From: Dendrocalamus latiflorus
Lineage: Eukaryota; Streptophyta; Magnoliopsida; Poales; Poaceae
Reading direction: 5' to 3'
Assembly: GCA_017311315.1 (NCBI GenBank)
Contig: CM029622.1
Location: forward strand, 16,379,100 to 16,443,099
DNA: 64,000 nt
Below are positions 1-11,476 of the stretch, piece after piece. Position 1 is the first letter of the stretch; every line of letters begins with the position of its first letter. Below the pieces are notes generated by a model. The model saw only the letters and a list, made by a program, of their open reading frames with translations. It did no database searches and was not told where the DNA came from. The translations under genes and the position numbers were made by a program.

Positions 1-652
1 TTGTCCCCGGTTAGCCTTGTTTGGTATCTGTAGTTCCCGGCCTATTCCCGAGGATCGGGTCAAGATTTTGAACTAAAATCTCGATTTATCCTTGGAAATA
101 GACCGAGAATTATGAACTTCAAAACAAAACCTTGTCGACAACTGATCTAATCATCACCTGCTTTCTATTTTGACCCGAATATTGGCCCTTGTGTTGCCGT
201 GAGCTAGGTATACCACAGGTGGTGTTGCTCTACAAGACCCGAATGTTAGCCCTTCTGTTGCCTGAGTTCATGGGTTCTTTTCACGAGGCTATGTTTTTTT
301 AGCTTTTGGATTTTGTCTTTGTTTCTCTAAAAGATGACATAAATGAGGTGTTTTTTGAAGTGAATTTTTCAAACGATTTTTCGAACTTAAAATCGTGTGC
401 GTCATCATGTCGACGTCTTAAAAAGTACAAACAAAAACCATCAGCTGCAGTAAAAAAACATAGCTTTTAGCTTCAGCTCTATGGATTTCTTGAAGCTGAG
501 ATTAGGCTAAATGGATTAGTGCTTCACAAGGCCAGTTTGGGGTGGTTGTGCCGTGCTGCACCGTGGAGTCTAGTTATTGGTGGTTCTATTCTATCCGTTG
601 CAGTAAAGCTGTATTGTTGCAACTCTAAAAAAAGAAGATTCTTAGGGCCTGT
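1..652. other. Intergenic, no gene seen
   Basis: AT-rich sequence with short open frames only. I see no splice-bounded coding homology, RNA gene or terminal repeat that I can support. From about 500 it looks like transposon-derived DNA leading into the GC-rich block that follows. Confidence 0.4.
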
Positions 653-1605
653 TTGGGAGAGCTCCACCAACTCCAGATTCACGAAAAACGTGGATCTGGA
701 GCTGGATTCACCGTGGAGCAGCTCCATGGTGGATCTGGGATTCGTCAAAGTGTTTGGTACAGCTCCACCTCCCTCTCTATCTCACTTCCACCTGGGCCCC
801 ACGCGTCAGGGGGCAAAATGAAAAAAAAAATCCAACGGCGGACGGCGCAGGCGAGGCGGACGGCGGCGCCAGCCCGGGGGGAGGCGGAGGCCGGGAGGAG
901 GCGGGCGCGGCCCCGGGCGGCGCAGGCGAGGCGGACGGCGGACGCGAGGGAGGCGGCGCCGGCCCGGGGGGAGGCGGAGGCCGGGAGGAGGCGGGGGAGG
1001 CGGGCGCGGCCCCGGGCGGCGCAGGCGAGGCGCACGGCGGACGCGGGGGAGGCGGGGCCGGCCCGGGGGGAGGCGGAGGCCGGGAGGAGACGGGGGAGGC
1101 GGGCGCGGCCCTGGGCGGCGCAGGCGAGGCGCACGGCGGACGCGGGGGAGGCGGCGCCGGCCCGGGGGAGGCGGAGGCCGGGAGGAGGCGGTCGGGAGGA
1201 CGCGGGAGGAGGCGGAGCCCGGGAGGTGACGCGGGAGGAGGCGGAGGCCCGGGAGGAGGCGGGGGAGGCGGAGGCCGGGAGGAGGCCGGGAGGAGGCGGT
1301 GCCGGAACGGGAGGAGGCGGGGGAGGCGGAGGCGGTCGGGAGGACGCGGGAGGAGGCGGAGCCCGGGAGGTGACGCGGGAGGAGGCGGAGGCCCGGGAGG
1401 AGGCGGGGGAAAAGAAAACGAACCGTTTTTTGTGCAACCAGTGGCAATGGTGGGTAATTTTCCCCAACTCCACCAATTTGAGTTTGGTGGAGCACCCCTT
1501 GAGGTGCTCCATGGATTTGGTGAATCTGGAGCCAGATCCATAGTTTTGGTGGAGCAGATCCACGGTGGAGCTGCTGGAGCTGGAACTGTTTGGCTTGGAA
1601 AAGTG
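653..1605. repeat. GC-rich minisatellite inside a probable DNA-transposon relic
   Basis: The segment opens after TTA with GGGCCTGTTTGG, a start common in PIF/Harbinger-type and other grass DNA elements. It continues with repeated 'ctccaccaactccag/gtggatctggagctgg' words that recur in partly inverted form at 1470-1600. The core (about 835-1410) is a G+A-rich tandem array of degenerate words such as ggaggcggaggccgggag, arranged as larger repeats of about 110 bp with 'gcgcacggcggacgcggggg'. A clean inverted right end was not found, so class and ends are uncertain. Long open frames on both strands are by-products of the low-complexity composition. Confidence 0.5.
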
Positions 1606-1789
1606 AATCTGGATCTGAATTTGGTGAATCTGAAGTTGTGTTCAAAAGTAAGAAAAAAACAAATAGATACTTTTTAAAAAGCTACCGCAATTACATACGG
1701 AGCCTTCCGCTTAGCGTAATTCCTTACCAATAATCAGTCAATGATTCTTCTTCTATAACAGAAGAAAATTTTGGTTGCATCAGGTATTC

Positions 1790-1957
1790 AAATTTCGTGA
1801 TGATGATCATCGACGGCTGATGACTCTAATCCTCTGTCATAATCTCACATTTATTATTGTCAGAGCATGGTCAAGTGTCTAACGTAAGATAAAACTTGCT
1901 GACGGCTCAAATCCTAGACTTTTACGAGGCGTAGTTGTACATCAATTATTTTGGAAA
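1790..1957 (+). repeat. Unit-boundary repeat, left part (copy a)
   Basis: This contains ctgtcataatctcac, attgtcagagcatggtc, acttgctgacggctcaa and gaggcgtagttgtacatcaa. The same words occur in order at 34270-34410 and at 62880-63000. It is cut off at 1957 by the Mutator-like insertion and resumes at 4582. It marks the edge of the tandemly duplicated carboxypeptidase unit. Confidence 0.75.
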
Positions 1958-4581
1958 CGGAAAATCTAGCGCACGCCTACGTGCGCGATTAGGCTCGTGT
2001 TCGTGGGATTGCAACACTTTGATCTCACATCAGTTCGACGCTACAGCTTTTCCACCAGTGCAGTCTACTATGGGCCCGACTTTTGTTTTTCCTGTTCCCT
2101 ACGGTTGCACCGCATCCACACTGCTGCCCTTGTGAACTACCATGTGCATATGGAAGGGCTGAGCTACCATGTGCATTCAGTCCTACAAGCCACGATGACT
2201 CCGAGTGTAGGAAGTTTATGCACCTATAAAATGTGTTGCCTCTCGGTTCCAGGATCAAGGAAATCATTTCATAATGCTTTTTTACATGCATGGATTTCTT
2301 TCTATACATCATTTTTTAAACACTATCACAGTAGCATCACTGCATCCACCATAGCGGAGTCATAAGGTGCATGACTGAGGAGAGAGAAAATGGCCAATTA
2401 AGCAGTAGTACAAAATATTCATTTAGAATACAAAATTTTCACATGATTTATGTAGAAACTTTACATAAAATAGTTCATTTCCTATATGACTAAAAAACAA
2501 CTTTCCAAACATGCCTACTTGTTTGCTGCAAGTAGAGGCACAAAACTTCACTTTTGGGTGGTAAGTGGTAACTTTTTAAAAACGCAAAATGGTAACTAAA
2601 GATTCAAGTTAAAGTAATTTTTTAACCTTTTCCAAATCACAAAAATCAATGATTATATGCAAAATTGGCTCGTGGACATCACACTTTGATGACATTTGTC
2701 GAAACACACTGCAAAAGCCATATTTTGACCATAGACACTGCAAAATCATGTATATTTATAATAACATACTTTGCCTATTAAAATAATATTTCTCCAAGAG
2801 AAAGACAGTGAAATATCAAACATACCCTGCCTTGCCATCTTCTCTTCTATCTATCAGTCTTCCATTCTGTCTCAAGCGCCCAGCTGCGTTGTCACAATGT
2901 GCATCACACCGCCACTCTCCATCCTCGTGATATGAACCTACACCCATGACCTGTGCATGTGTGTGACCTGTGCTACACAACGCACTTGCACGACATGATT
3001 GCACGCTCCCCTATCTCCTTTCTCCCTCTACTAAAGTGCCACTCCCCCGTTGTGGACTAATGTCACCCGAAGTGTCCACATACCATCTTGATATCCCCTC
3101 TACCTTTTTTTTTCCTTTCATAGCTAGGAAGAAAAGCCATGGTATCCATGACATATGGGCCCACCATCTTAGAATGAAGTAGGGAGAGAGAGTAGGGTAT
3201 CTCAGGAATGTTAAATTATTTCTCTTTCTATATCCATAAAAAATATTTTTAAATGTCCAAAGTGTGTTGTAGCAAATACACACAGTTTTTCAATGTCCAT
3301 CAGCTAAATAACAATTTTGTAGTGTGTTTTGAGAAATGACATCAAAGTGTGATGTCTTGTAGCAAATTTTGCCTAATTTTTTAGTTTAGGTTAGTAATTT
3401 GTCATAAACGTAAATAGTAACTCTGTGTGCAACTAGTGATAATTTTGAACCTTTTCAAATGTACAAAATTGATGGTAGTTTTGAATTTAGGGGTGATAAT
3501 TTGGAAAAACTATAGCTGATAAGTTATGATCCAACTGATCATAAGTTTTAAACTTCTTATAGACGGGATGACAATATTAAAGTTAAGGTGAAATTTTGGT
3601 AAAAATGCAGATGGTAAGTTAGGGGTTAAGTGATGGTAATTTTTGAGGTATCTAAATTCCCAAAAGTGATAATAGGTAATTTTGGGAAATTTATGTTCGT
3701 GTTTTATTGAAATGCATAAGGTAACTTAAGTGCATTTGATGGTAAGTTTTGAACTTTTTTAGTACAAAGAATTGATTGTAATTTTGAACTTAGTGTGGTA
3801 TTTTTAAAAATCTATAATGATAACTTTGGGTTTGACCGATGGTATTTTTTTAGCTCTCTCAAATCACTAATTGATGGCAATTTTGAACTTACTATGGTAA
3901 TTGATTAAACTACCGATGGTAACTTAGAGCACGGGTTATGGTCGTATTTGAGTTTTCTTTTAAATAAAAAATAGTGATAATTTCTAAACTTACAATGGTA
4001 GCTTGTTAAAATTGTAGGTGATAACTTCGGATCAAATTGATGGTAAGTTTTGAAGGTTTAGATTTATTTTTGGGTAAAAAATGATGGTAAATTTAGAAAT
4101 TAGGATGGTAATTTGTTAAACATGCAGATGATAACTTAGGTTGTGATTGATGGTAACTTTAGTTCAATTGATGGTAAATTTTAATTTGTTTCAAACTTAT
4201 AGAAATAGTGGTAATTTATAACTTAGGGTGATAATTTCATAAAATTATAATGATAACTTAGAGTTTGAATGATGGTTATTTTTTAATTCATAAACTGGTG
4301 GTATTTTTAAAACATATGTTGGTGATTTATTAAGCTATCGGTGGTAGCTTAGGGTTTAACGGATGGTAATTTATATGACTTTCATCTGGTAATTTATTAA
4401 AAATCCAAATGATAATTTTTATTTTTTTGTTGTATTTTTGAATTTATTGAGTTACATGACATAATTTAGTGGTAATTGTTATGAATACAAGACTAAATGT
4501 TTCTAAGATTATTCCATAAAAGAAAAAAAAGTAAGTGCTCTACAAGACTAAAGAGCACGTAGGTACTCTATAATCAATCCC
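1958..4581. mobile_element. Mutator-like non-autonomous insertion with 9-bp target duplication
   Basis: The nine bases TTTTGGAAA occur directly before (1949-1957) and directly after (4582-4590) this segment. The related boundary repeats near 34407 and 62821 carry them once, uninterrupted, so the insertion is polarised. A 9-bp duplication is typical of Mutator-like elements. The ends are weakly inverted: both contain a TAG(c/a)G(c/t)AC...CTACGTGC(g/t)C core. No transposase frame was seen. The interior includes an AT-rich 'GATGGTAA' repeat field. Superfamily assignment rests on duplication length and loose terminal similarity. Confidence 0.65.
3380..4450. repeat. Degenerate GATGGTAA-type interspersed repeat field
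   Basis: Words such as gatggtaattt, gatggtaactt, gatggtaagttttgaa and gtgataattt recur every 20-70 bp for about 1 kb. They are often coupled with 'ttaggg', 'ttgaact' or 'aaatcc'. The pattern is not a clean tandem array and has no constant period. It lies wholly inside the insertion 1958-4581. Confidence 0.6.
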
Positions 4582-4780
4582 TTTTGGAAAAATGCCCCGC
4601 AGAAAAGGATAGAGACGGGTATGGACATGGCCTATGGGTCTATTCATTTGGGCTGCGAGTTATAATTTTTACTACAATTTATTAATTTAATAAATACTAA
4701 TTATTAAGTGAAATTAAAAGTTAAAAGTCGTTAAAAAAGAGGTTGTAGTCATGCGTGGCTGCCTTTGCAATGTCGATCAC
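4582..4780 (+). repeat. Unit-boundary repeat, right part (copy a)
   Basis: This resumes the repeat cut at 1957. It includes ttttggaaaaatgccc, agagacgggtatgg, tttaataaatactaattatt and tcatgcgtggctgcctt. The same series is at 34400-34605, and a shorter version is at 62815-63110. Confidence 0.7.
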
Positions 4781-5726
4781 ACGGGAAGTGTGTGCTAGTG
4801 GAATCTTGTAGTAAATTCCTGCCACTGTCCTGCTTTTCATTCAAAAAAATAGAAAACTTCCTGCTGCTGTCTGCATGCTTAGCAAGAGCAATACATCGAA
4901 AGAATTAAACAAATTGCGGCCATGCATGTGGATCCAAACAGAGGATGCTACGATGGTTCGGAGCAAATTAAAATATAGCAGCCTGCTGTCCGGAACAACA
5001 ACTGGAGATGAAACAGGTGGTGCAACACAGTGTGCACGATATGCGTAGTTTCAAATTAGGCCATTAATAAGCTTTAAGAGCTTATGTTTTCTATTTGAGC
5101 AACGAGCTTTGAAGCACTTCTCTACATGAGTAATGAAGCCTGAGGCTGAGGGTATCTTCAATAGTACATATCAATCGTCTTTTAACAATGATATGTAGGA
5201 TTTATAACTGAGGTGGATAAGAGAGAAAGAAGAGAGAGAGAAAGGTCGTCCTCTCTACACACGACGGTCACAACACAAGAAATAAGATGTAAGAGATGAT
5301 ACACTATGTTGTTGGAGAGCAGTCGTCATTTCGTCACGCGTTTTGTAGAGTGAGCCCAGATCCGACGTGGAGGCATTTTCATCAATGCGCATGTAATCCC
5401 TTCGTGCCTCCACTACCCAGACAACGCCGCCACCACCAACCCAGATTCTTTGTCGCCTCCTCCTCCACTATCGCCTCCACCTTCTCCTCCAGCATTTACG
5501 CCACCTCCCAACCTAAGACTCCCGGTAAAGATCCGGCGCCGCCTCCTCCTTTGGTCGCCTCCCCGTGCAAATCTGGCGCCACCTTGTTCTCTACCCCCTC
5601 ACAGCACAGATCCAGCACCACCTTCTCCTCTGACCATCTCCTCTCACAAATCCGACACCGCCTCGTCCTCCAGCTGCCTCATCCTCCATTCCTCTCCTGA
5701 CGTAGATCCGGCTCTAGTGGAGGCAT
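4781..5726. other. Intergenic; no supported gene
   Basis: No recognised coding homology. An open frame of about 130 codons at 5296-5700 is rich in Pro, Ser and His from cct/cca-rich DNA. I see no initiation context, splice sites or family motif for it. Between 5150 and 5290 there is a purine-rich stretch (gagagaaagaagagagagag). This DNA may belong to the same captured segment as the protease fragment that follows. Confidence 0.4.
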
Positions 5727-5986
5727 CAGCGAGAGGAGCACCGGTACCAGGTGTTCAAGGACAACCTCCGCTACATTGACCAGCACAACACCACAACCAA
5801 CGCAGGGGTCCACTCCTTCTACCTTGGCCTCAACTGCTTCATTGACCTCACCAACGAGGAGTACTGTGCCACGTACCTCGGTGTAAGGACCAAACCATAG
5901 AGGGAGAGGAAGGTCAACGCAAGATACCATGCCGTTGACAACCAAGAGCTGCCAGTAGCTGAGGTCAAGGACCAGGGCAGTGGCGG
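5727..5986 (+). pseudogene. Fragment of RD21/oryzain-type papain-like cysteine protease (I29 prodomain)
   Basis: The frame translates to a recognisable inhibitor-I29 prodomain: RYQVFKDNLRYIDQHN, then FYLGLNCFIDLTNEEYCATY, then EVKDQGS-like residues at the junction to the mature enzyme. In intact RD21/oryzain proteases this region folds over the papain active site and is removed on maturation. Here an in-frame TAG follows YLGVRTKP. The residues that normally carry the ...SVDWR... start of the mature enzyme are missing between ELP and VAEVKDQG. No Cys-His catalytic domain follows. It ends near a GGTAAG that could be the old splice donor. It is a dead, truncated fragment. Confidence 0.75.
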
Positions 5987-6705
5987 TAAGCACCCATTAA
6001 TCCATTTATGCTACTTCTCATTTTCTTTCTTTTGTTGATGGATTTTTGCTTCGCATGTGAAGATTTTTGTTGATGGATTTTCCTCCCTTGAACAGGTTCC
6101 TTCAGGATGTATGGAGCTCTTTCATTTATAAGTTTCATATTTTTAAGTAGTTGACCTTTATACTACAACAGTGAATAACTGAATACTATCATAGGCACTT
6201 GTATAATCAACTTTTACATTGCCATTCATCCTAAAGTACATTAGGAGGCTATTAATGATGTGATATTAGGGGAAATGGTATGATCTAATTATTTTATTTT
6301 GATATAAAATGCGCCATTGTATATACATGGAGCAAGAGTATGGGTTTAGTGGATATATGGTTTACTTCTTTTGGAACCAGGAGCCACAACAGTTACTGGC
6401 TTTGGTTTACTATTGTTTTGCCAATTAGTTGGGTGATCTCCAACACCTATGTTGTTATTGCTTATTGGCTAGTGTAGTTACTTCTATCTATGGTCAATCC
6501 TAGTATAGTGCATCTCTTAACATAAAATTCTGAAGTCTTTGATGCTCACGTAATACCTAAATTCAATTCCTGAATTTGTACATTATTTGGTTTTTGTCTG
6601 ATGATCTTACAAAGAGAATTATCTCATCGACCATTTCTTTTACTATATCTTTTGAGTAAGATATCTTGAATGAATGGTTTAGGCACTAAGAAACAATAAT
6701 ATATG
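5987..6705. other. Intron-like or spacer sequence between two gene fragments
   Basis: AT-rich, no coding homology seen. Its base composition resembles plant intron sequence. It separates two fragments of unrelated genes lying in the same orientation. Confidence 0.4.
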
Positions 6706-7060
6706 CAAGCAATCTACAAACACAAGTTTGTTCACATATTAGATGACCCTGGTTCTGCTGATTTGAGCGCCTATGTTGATTTTGCTTCAATCAGGCACTC
6801 AGCCGAGGAAGTTTCAGGTTTGCATGCATATTATTAGCTGGTACTACTGCTACTTTTCATGGTAAGATAAGCATTTTCCTACTAGAGTTATGTTGTGATT
6901 TTTGCAGATGATATTTCTTTCCATAGGCCAATGACTCAATCCCAATTCTTGGGTTCTCTTTGTGTAAACTTCTGGGTGGAAGCCCCTGCAAAATTACACT
7001 GTGGAGCAGGTTGAGTCTCTGAGAACAGACTACTGGTATTCAAGCCAAAAGTATCACACA
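6706..7060 (+). pseudogene. Fragment of NDUFAF7/MidA-type mitochondrial methyltransferase gene
   Basis: Two exon-like blocks are visible. Block one, about 6706-6817, encodes HKFVHILDDPGSADLSAYVD and then FASIRHSAEEVS, and ends at G|GTTTGC. Block two starts after TTTGCAG at 6908. It encodes DDISFHRPMTQSQFLGSL then VNFWVEA. After a one-base frame slip near 6985-6990 it continues with LQNYTVEQVESLRTDYW. This order matches the C-terminal part of NDUFAF7/MidA proteins, SAM-dependent arginine methyltransferases needed for complex I assembly. The rest of the gene is absent and the frame is broken, so it is a pseudogene fragment. Confidence 0.7.
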
Positions 7061-7247
7061 AAGAGCCACAAAGATACAATCTATTATTGATAACTATATT
7101 TCATATGTACATACAAGAATTAACAGCTTGTGTGCTCCCTTAGAAACAACTGAAGAGACATGTTATTGGAGGATTGTCTCTATTGTTGTCTTTAGATGAT
7201 GTGAAAATTTTAGAGACAATCTAAGAGACAAACTGTTGTGCATGCTC

Positions 7248-7325
7248 CAAGCCGTAGCTCAGTGGGAGGTGGCGAGGCTATTCGCCTCTCCGGCCTGGGC
7301 TCAATCTTTGGGATTGGTCTAGGCA
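7248..7325 (+). repeat. tRNA-like A/B-box sequence, possible SINE head
   Basis: The sequence has a box-A-like tagctcagtgggagg. About 35 bp later is a box-B-like gggctcaatc, as in tRNA-derived SINEs. It does not fold into a convincing complete cloverleaf by eye, so it is not called a tRNA gene. Confidence 0.3.
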
Positions 7326-7680
7326 CATCATTTCTTGCAGGTACTGCTCTCTAAACAGGTACTGCTCACATAGGTATTTGGTTTTAGTTTATAAACAATA
7401 ATAATTTATAGAGAAGTTTGTAGAGAGACACTTGCATACAATTTTAACGATATAAATGAAATCGTTGTAATATATACTACAATCAACTAGTCGTCTCGGC
7501 CTTAAAAAAACAATGTGTTTGAAAAAAGTACTATGGAAAGATTATTTATTGTATAAAAGCAGTTTTTTAGGCTAGCAGAGTTACGAGCAAATCCACTCAA
7601 AATTATTTGCTTAGGCGTTTGTGTTAGGTTATACCTGAGCGTATCCGTGGGGTAACGGGCAGGATGGAGAGGCGCACATC

Positions 7681-7688
7681 TATTTAAG
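7681..7688 (+). promoter_or_regulatory. TATA box of SCPL copy 1
   Basis: TATTTAAG lies 65 bp before the chosen ATG at 7746. The same element is at the same distance upstream of copy 2 (35279-35286). The shared stretch from 'ggcgtttgtgttagg' through this box is strongly conserved between copies, as expected of a proximal promoter. The transcription start would fall in the 'gttgctgtccacggtg' region. Confidence 0.6.
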
Positions 7689-7745
7689 GTGTTGCTGTCC
7701 ACGGTGTTACTCGCACTAGCAGCAAGCCACTACCGCATCCTCGCA

Positions 7746-10700
7746 ATGGACAGGACCTCCTATCCGCTTGCTCTGCTCTCCCTCCTCTGCCTCTCTCTGC
7801 TCCGCGCCAGTTCCGCCGCTCCGATCACCTCGGGCACCCCCGACGGCACGGAGCTGTGGGGATACGTCGAAGTCCGACCAAGTATTTCTCTTGCCAATCA
7901 TTGCACATTGCTCCTGTTGGCCATATATCTTTCGCACAAGAACTCTTTTTAAGCTCTTCTTTTTTTTTACGCGTTTAACTACAGAGGCTCACCTGTTCTG
8001 GTGGTATTACAAGAGCCCGCAGAGGCCGTCGACGCCGACGACGCCATGGCCGACCGTCCTCTGGCTGCAGGGCGGCCCGGTACTGTCGTCTCTCCGCCTC
8101 ACTCTCACAGCTTCTTCTTCTCTGCATCCACAACTCATGCAATCGTCATATCATCTTCTTCTTCTCGATCAGGGAGCCTCGGGCGTCGGGATCGGCAACT
8201 TCCTGGAGGTCGGGCCGCTGGACGTCAACCTGAAGCCGCGCAACTCGACGTGGCTGCAGATGGCCGACCTCATCTTTGTGGTCCGTCAGATACAAAGAAT
8301 TCTCTTCCTCTTAATTCCTTCTCCCTGTTTCTTCTTCCTGGCCTTCTATGTGTATGTCAGCTGATTTGCGATGTTAATGGCGGCAGGACAACCCGGTGGG
8401 TGTCGGGTACAGCTACGCGGAGGACCCGAGCGTGCTGGTGACGACCGACTGGCAGGCGGCCACAGACGCCACCACGCTCCTCAAGGCGCTCGCCAAGCAG
8501 GTGCCCACCCTGAAGAGCAGCCCGCTGTTCCTCGTGGCTGAGTCCTACGGCGGCAAGTACGCCGCCACGCTCGGCGTCTCCGTCACCAGGGCCATCCACG
8601 CCGGCGACCTCAAGCTCACGCTCGGAGGTAAAGATTAATTGATTTAGTTCCCACGCAATCAAACAGCAAAGAATCATTGATTCTACTTCCGCTAATTTCA
8701 AATATAAATCATTTTGGACGGTGACACGATTTCTAAATTGACATTTTGACTATCAATTTCTATTAACATATGTTTCTTTAAATAAAAATAATTATACATT
8801 ACGAAAATATTTTTAGTCATAGGGCTAGTAATACTTAATTTCATGTTGTTAATCCTGGTAATTTTTATATATTAATGGCCGGTACATATTATCAAACGTC
8901 TTATATTTGGTATCGAAGGTAGTATCATTCTGTGTTACTGATTCCGACAGGTGTCGCGCTCGGGGATAGCTGGATCTCACCAGAGGATTTCACGGTGAGC
9001 AAATGGCCGAGCAATGATCATTTCTTGGATCTTTCGGTGTACATTTCAGTGGTTGAAACGGGTGCTCTGGATGCAGCTCTCGTACGCGCCGCTGCTCCTG
9101 GACGTGTCGAGGCTGGACGACAACGCCGGCGACGACGCAAAGAAGTAAGCACCGGCCTGCAAGGCTAATCTACTACCATCCCTCTCTTGGTTCTTGCTTC
9201 TCGGCGCTTTAAAACAAAAGAACTCAATCACTTGCGCGCGCGATTTGCGGTGTCAGGAAGGCGGAGACGGTGAGGGAGCAGATCGCGGCGGGGCAGCTCG
9301 CCGCCTCGCAGAAGTCGTGGACGGAGCTTCTGGGTTTGATCGACTCCAAGAGCGCCAGCGTCGTAAGTGTTGACTGTTGACTCCAACACTTAGCTATCAG
9401 CCATGTGCTTCTCATTTCCTTTGCATCATCGGATGACTAGCGAAGTGCCACGCATTGCGGTAGAGTATTTTTCTTTTAACCCAACATAACAATTGATTAA
9501 ATTGAGAAATTATGATTTTTTGTGAATAAAAGAAATTATGATGTACGCTGTATATATCTGAGTATACAGATTAAAATAGACAGCGAGGTTATTTTGTTAG
9601 CATCAGTTCGTTGGAAGAGATAGAGTTAGCAAGTGTTTGGAGAAACGTTCTTTTCTGATTTTTTTCAAGTTTTGACTTTTGAGGAGTTAATTGTTAGATC
9701 TGCTTTTTTATAGTTTTTGTTTGGAGTACATGGTAGACGAATTAGACCTACGTTTATTTTCAAGGTTTTTGCAGGTTCTGCTTGCCCAGTAGGCCAGTAG
9801 TCAGCACAGCTTGGTGACTTAAAAGAGTTCTTCGCTTTGCAGGATATGTACAATTTCTTGCTTGACTCCGGCATGGACCCAGTGTCCACGGACTTACCGG
9901 CGAGCTCGCCGTCACTGAGCAACGCCCAGGTGATGAAGTACTCGACGTACCTTGGCAGCCAGGAGGCCGAGTCTGGCTCCAACACCATCGACGGCATCAT
10001 GAACGGGGTTATCAAGGAAAAGCTCAGCATCATCCCCAAGAACCTCGAGTGAGCGCCGCTTTCGCATTCACAATCACCAATCGTTGCGTTCTTATATCGA
10101 TCGTTCTGTTTCGCATCACAAACACCAATCCTCCTTGTAATGTTCTAACTCCAAATTCAGGTGGCAAGAACTGTCGGACGCGGTGTACAACACGCTGGTC
10201 AACGATTTCATGAAGCCAAGAATCGATGAGGCAAGCTAGCTCGGCTCTAGATGAATCTTTAAATTCCTTAAATTGCGATGAAAATGATTAATGAACTCTT
10301 GTGTGTTCCGCTTCAGGTTGATGAGCTGCTGTCTTATGGTGTGAATGTAACAGTGTACAATGGCCAGGTGACAACTGCTCTGCCTTTTTTACTGTCCCCA
10401 GCAAACAGTACTCGTAACTCCCCAACTATTTTTTTCCCTGCGATTTGCATAAAAAACAAGGACAGATTTTATCTTCAACTAGAAGCTGCATAAAGTGCTG
10501 GTTGATTGCCACAAATGCACACAAACATTGGAATACCGCGTCTAATGGAATAAAGCCTTGTTAGTCAGTGGGAGGGCAGGATAACGTGACGCCGACAAGA
10601 CCTTGCTCAGAAAAGGCGGCATCCTTTCTGGAATTTGGGCTAACTTTGAATGCTCTGTTTAAAGATGGTACAGAGACCACCACTCCCGTGGGTGCATACC

Positions 10701-11476
10701 GAGAGTATTCCAACTCAAAGTGTGTTCCATGCGTGGATAAGTCTTAATATCGCAAGTCTTTTGCACAGATGTGAGCAGCACGAAATCTTCAGATCGCAAC
10801 AACCATCTGCTCACATGGCTGATGGCACACATGGTCAACAAATTGGAGAGGAATCATGCCTTAATTAATAAGTGATGCACGTTATTTAAACATTTGGGCG
10901 ATCCTTTCATATAATATTCATAGTTAGCATATTCATGATTTACTTAAGACTGAAGTTTTGAGTACTGAATTCAGTAAGATTTTCCTTCTGAAGCTCGATG
11001 TGATCTGCTCGACGATCGGCGCAGAAGCATGGGTGCAGAAGCTCAAGTACGATTTTTTTTGCTCTGTACCTTTTTGCCATTTTTTGCACAATTCAGGTAT
11101 GTGCATCTAAATTTCTCACCTGATCATACACTTTCAGATGGAATGGACTGAAGAACTTCTTGAGCCTGCCAAGGCAGCCTCTGCACTGCGGATCTTCCAA
11201 AGTCACCAAGGCCTTCGTCAGATCCTACAAGAACCTACACTTCTACTGGATCCTTGGAGCTGGACACTTCGTAAGTCTCAACAAACAGATGTCACTACTG
11301 GAAACCAAGTTCAGTGGTGACACCTCCTACGATCTATTTCCCATGTGAGGTTATTAAATTTTGATGTCAAAGCTGATTTTTTTTCTTGTGTTATCTATGC
11401 TTTGCAGGTGCCTTTTGACCAGCCTTGTATTGCGCTGAACATGATCAGTAGCATAACCCAGTCCCCAGCCAGTTAG
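7746..11476 (+). CDS. Serine carboxypeptidase-like protein, SCPL51 type, copy 1
   Basis: Peptidase S10 family, alpha/beta-hydrolase fold, probably secreted or vacuolar. It acts as an exopeptidase or, as in some plant SCPLs, an acyltransferase; the substrate is unknown. Exons: 7746-7881, 7985-8079, 8173-8280, 8387-8627, 8951-8994, 9077-9144, 9257-9362, 9843-10048, 10161-10230, 10317-10367, 10994-11046, 11138-11270, 11408-11476. They sum to 1380 nt, giving 459 residues with all phases consistent. Residues 1 to about 24 form a signal peptide. The oxyanion loop reads LQGGPGASG, characteristic of the SCPL51 clade rather than the usual NGGPGCSS. Catalytic residues are Ser166 in ESYGG, Asp377 in GQLDVI and His436 in GAGHF. 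Intron 9 uses a GC donor (GAG|GCAAGC). A Phe stands in VPFDQP where copy 2 has Ala. The start is chosen because it gives the signal peptide and lies just below the TATA box. It looks functional. Confidence 0.9.
10613..10857. other. Segment in intron 10 absent from copy 2
   Basis: About 245 bp lie between 'ctcagaaaag' and 'gccttaattaa' in copy 1. In copy 2 (near 46016) 'ttcagaaaag' runs directly into 'ccttaattaag'. I see no clear terminal repeats or target duplication. It could be an insertion in copy 1 or a deletion in copy 2. Confidence 0.6.

Noticed and set aside
653..1677. Several 250-300 codon open frames on both strands
   Set aside because: They overlap a G-rich minisatellite, are open in many frames at once, and encode only Gly/Arg/Ala or Pro/Arg/Ser low-complexity sequence.
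5296..5700. 134-codon plus-strand frame
   Set aside because: Cct/cca-rich sequence without homology, upstream of a dead protease fragment in another frame.
7248..7325. Possible tRNA gene
   Set aside because: A and B boxes are suggestive, but no acceptor stem pairing or plausible anticodon loop could be set out; listed only as a tRNA-like repeat.
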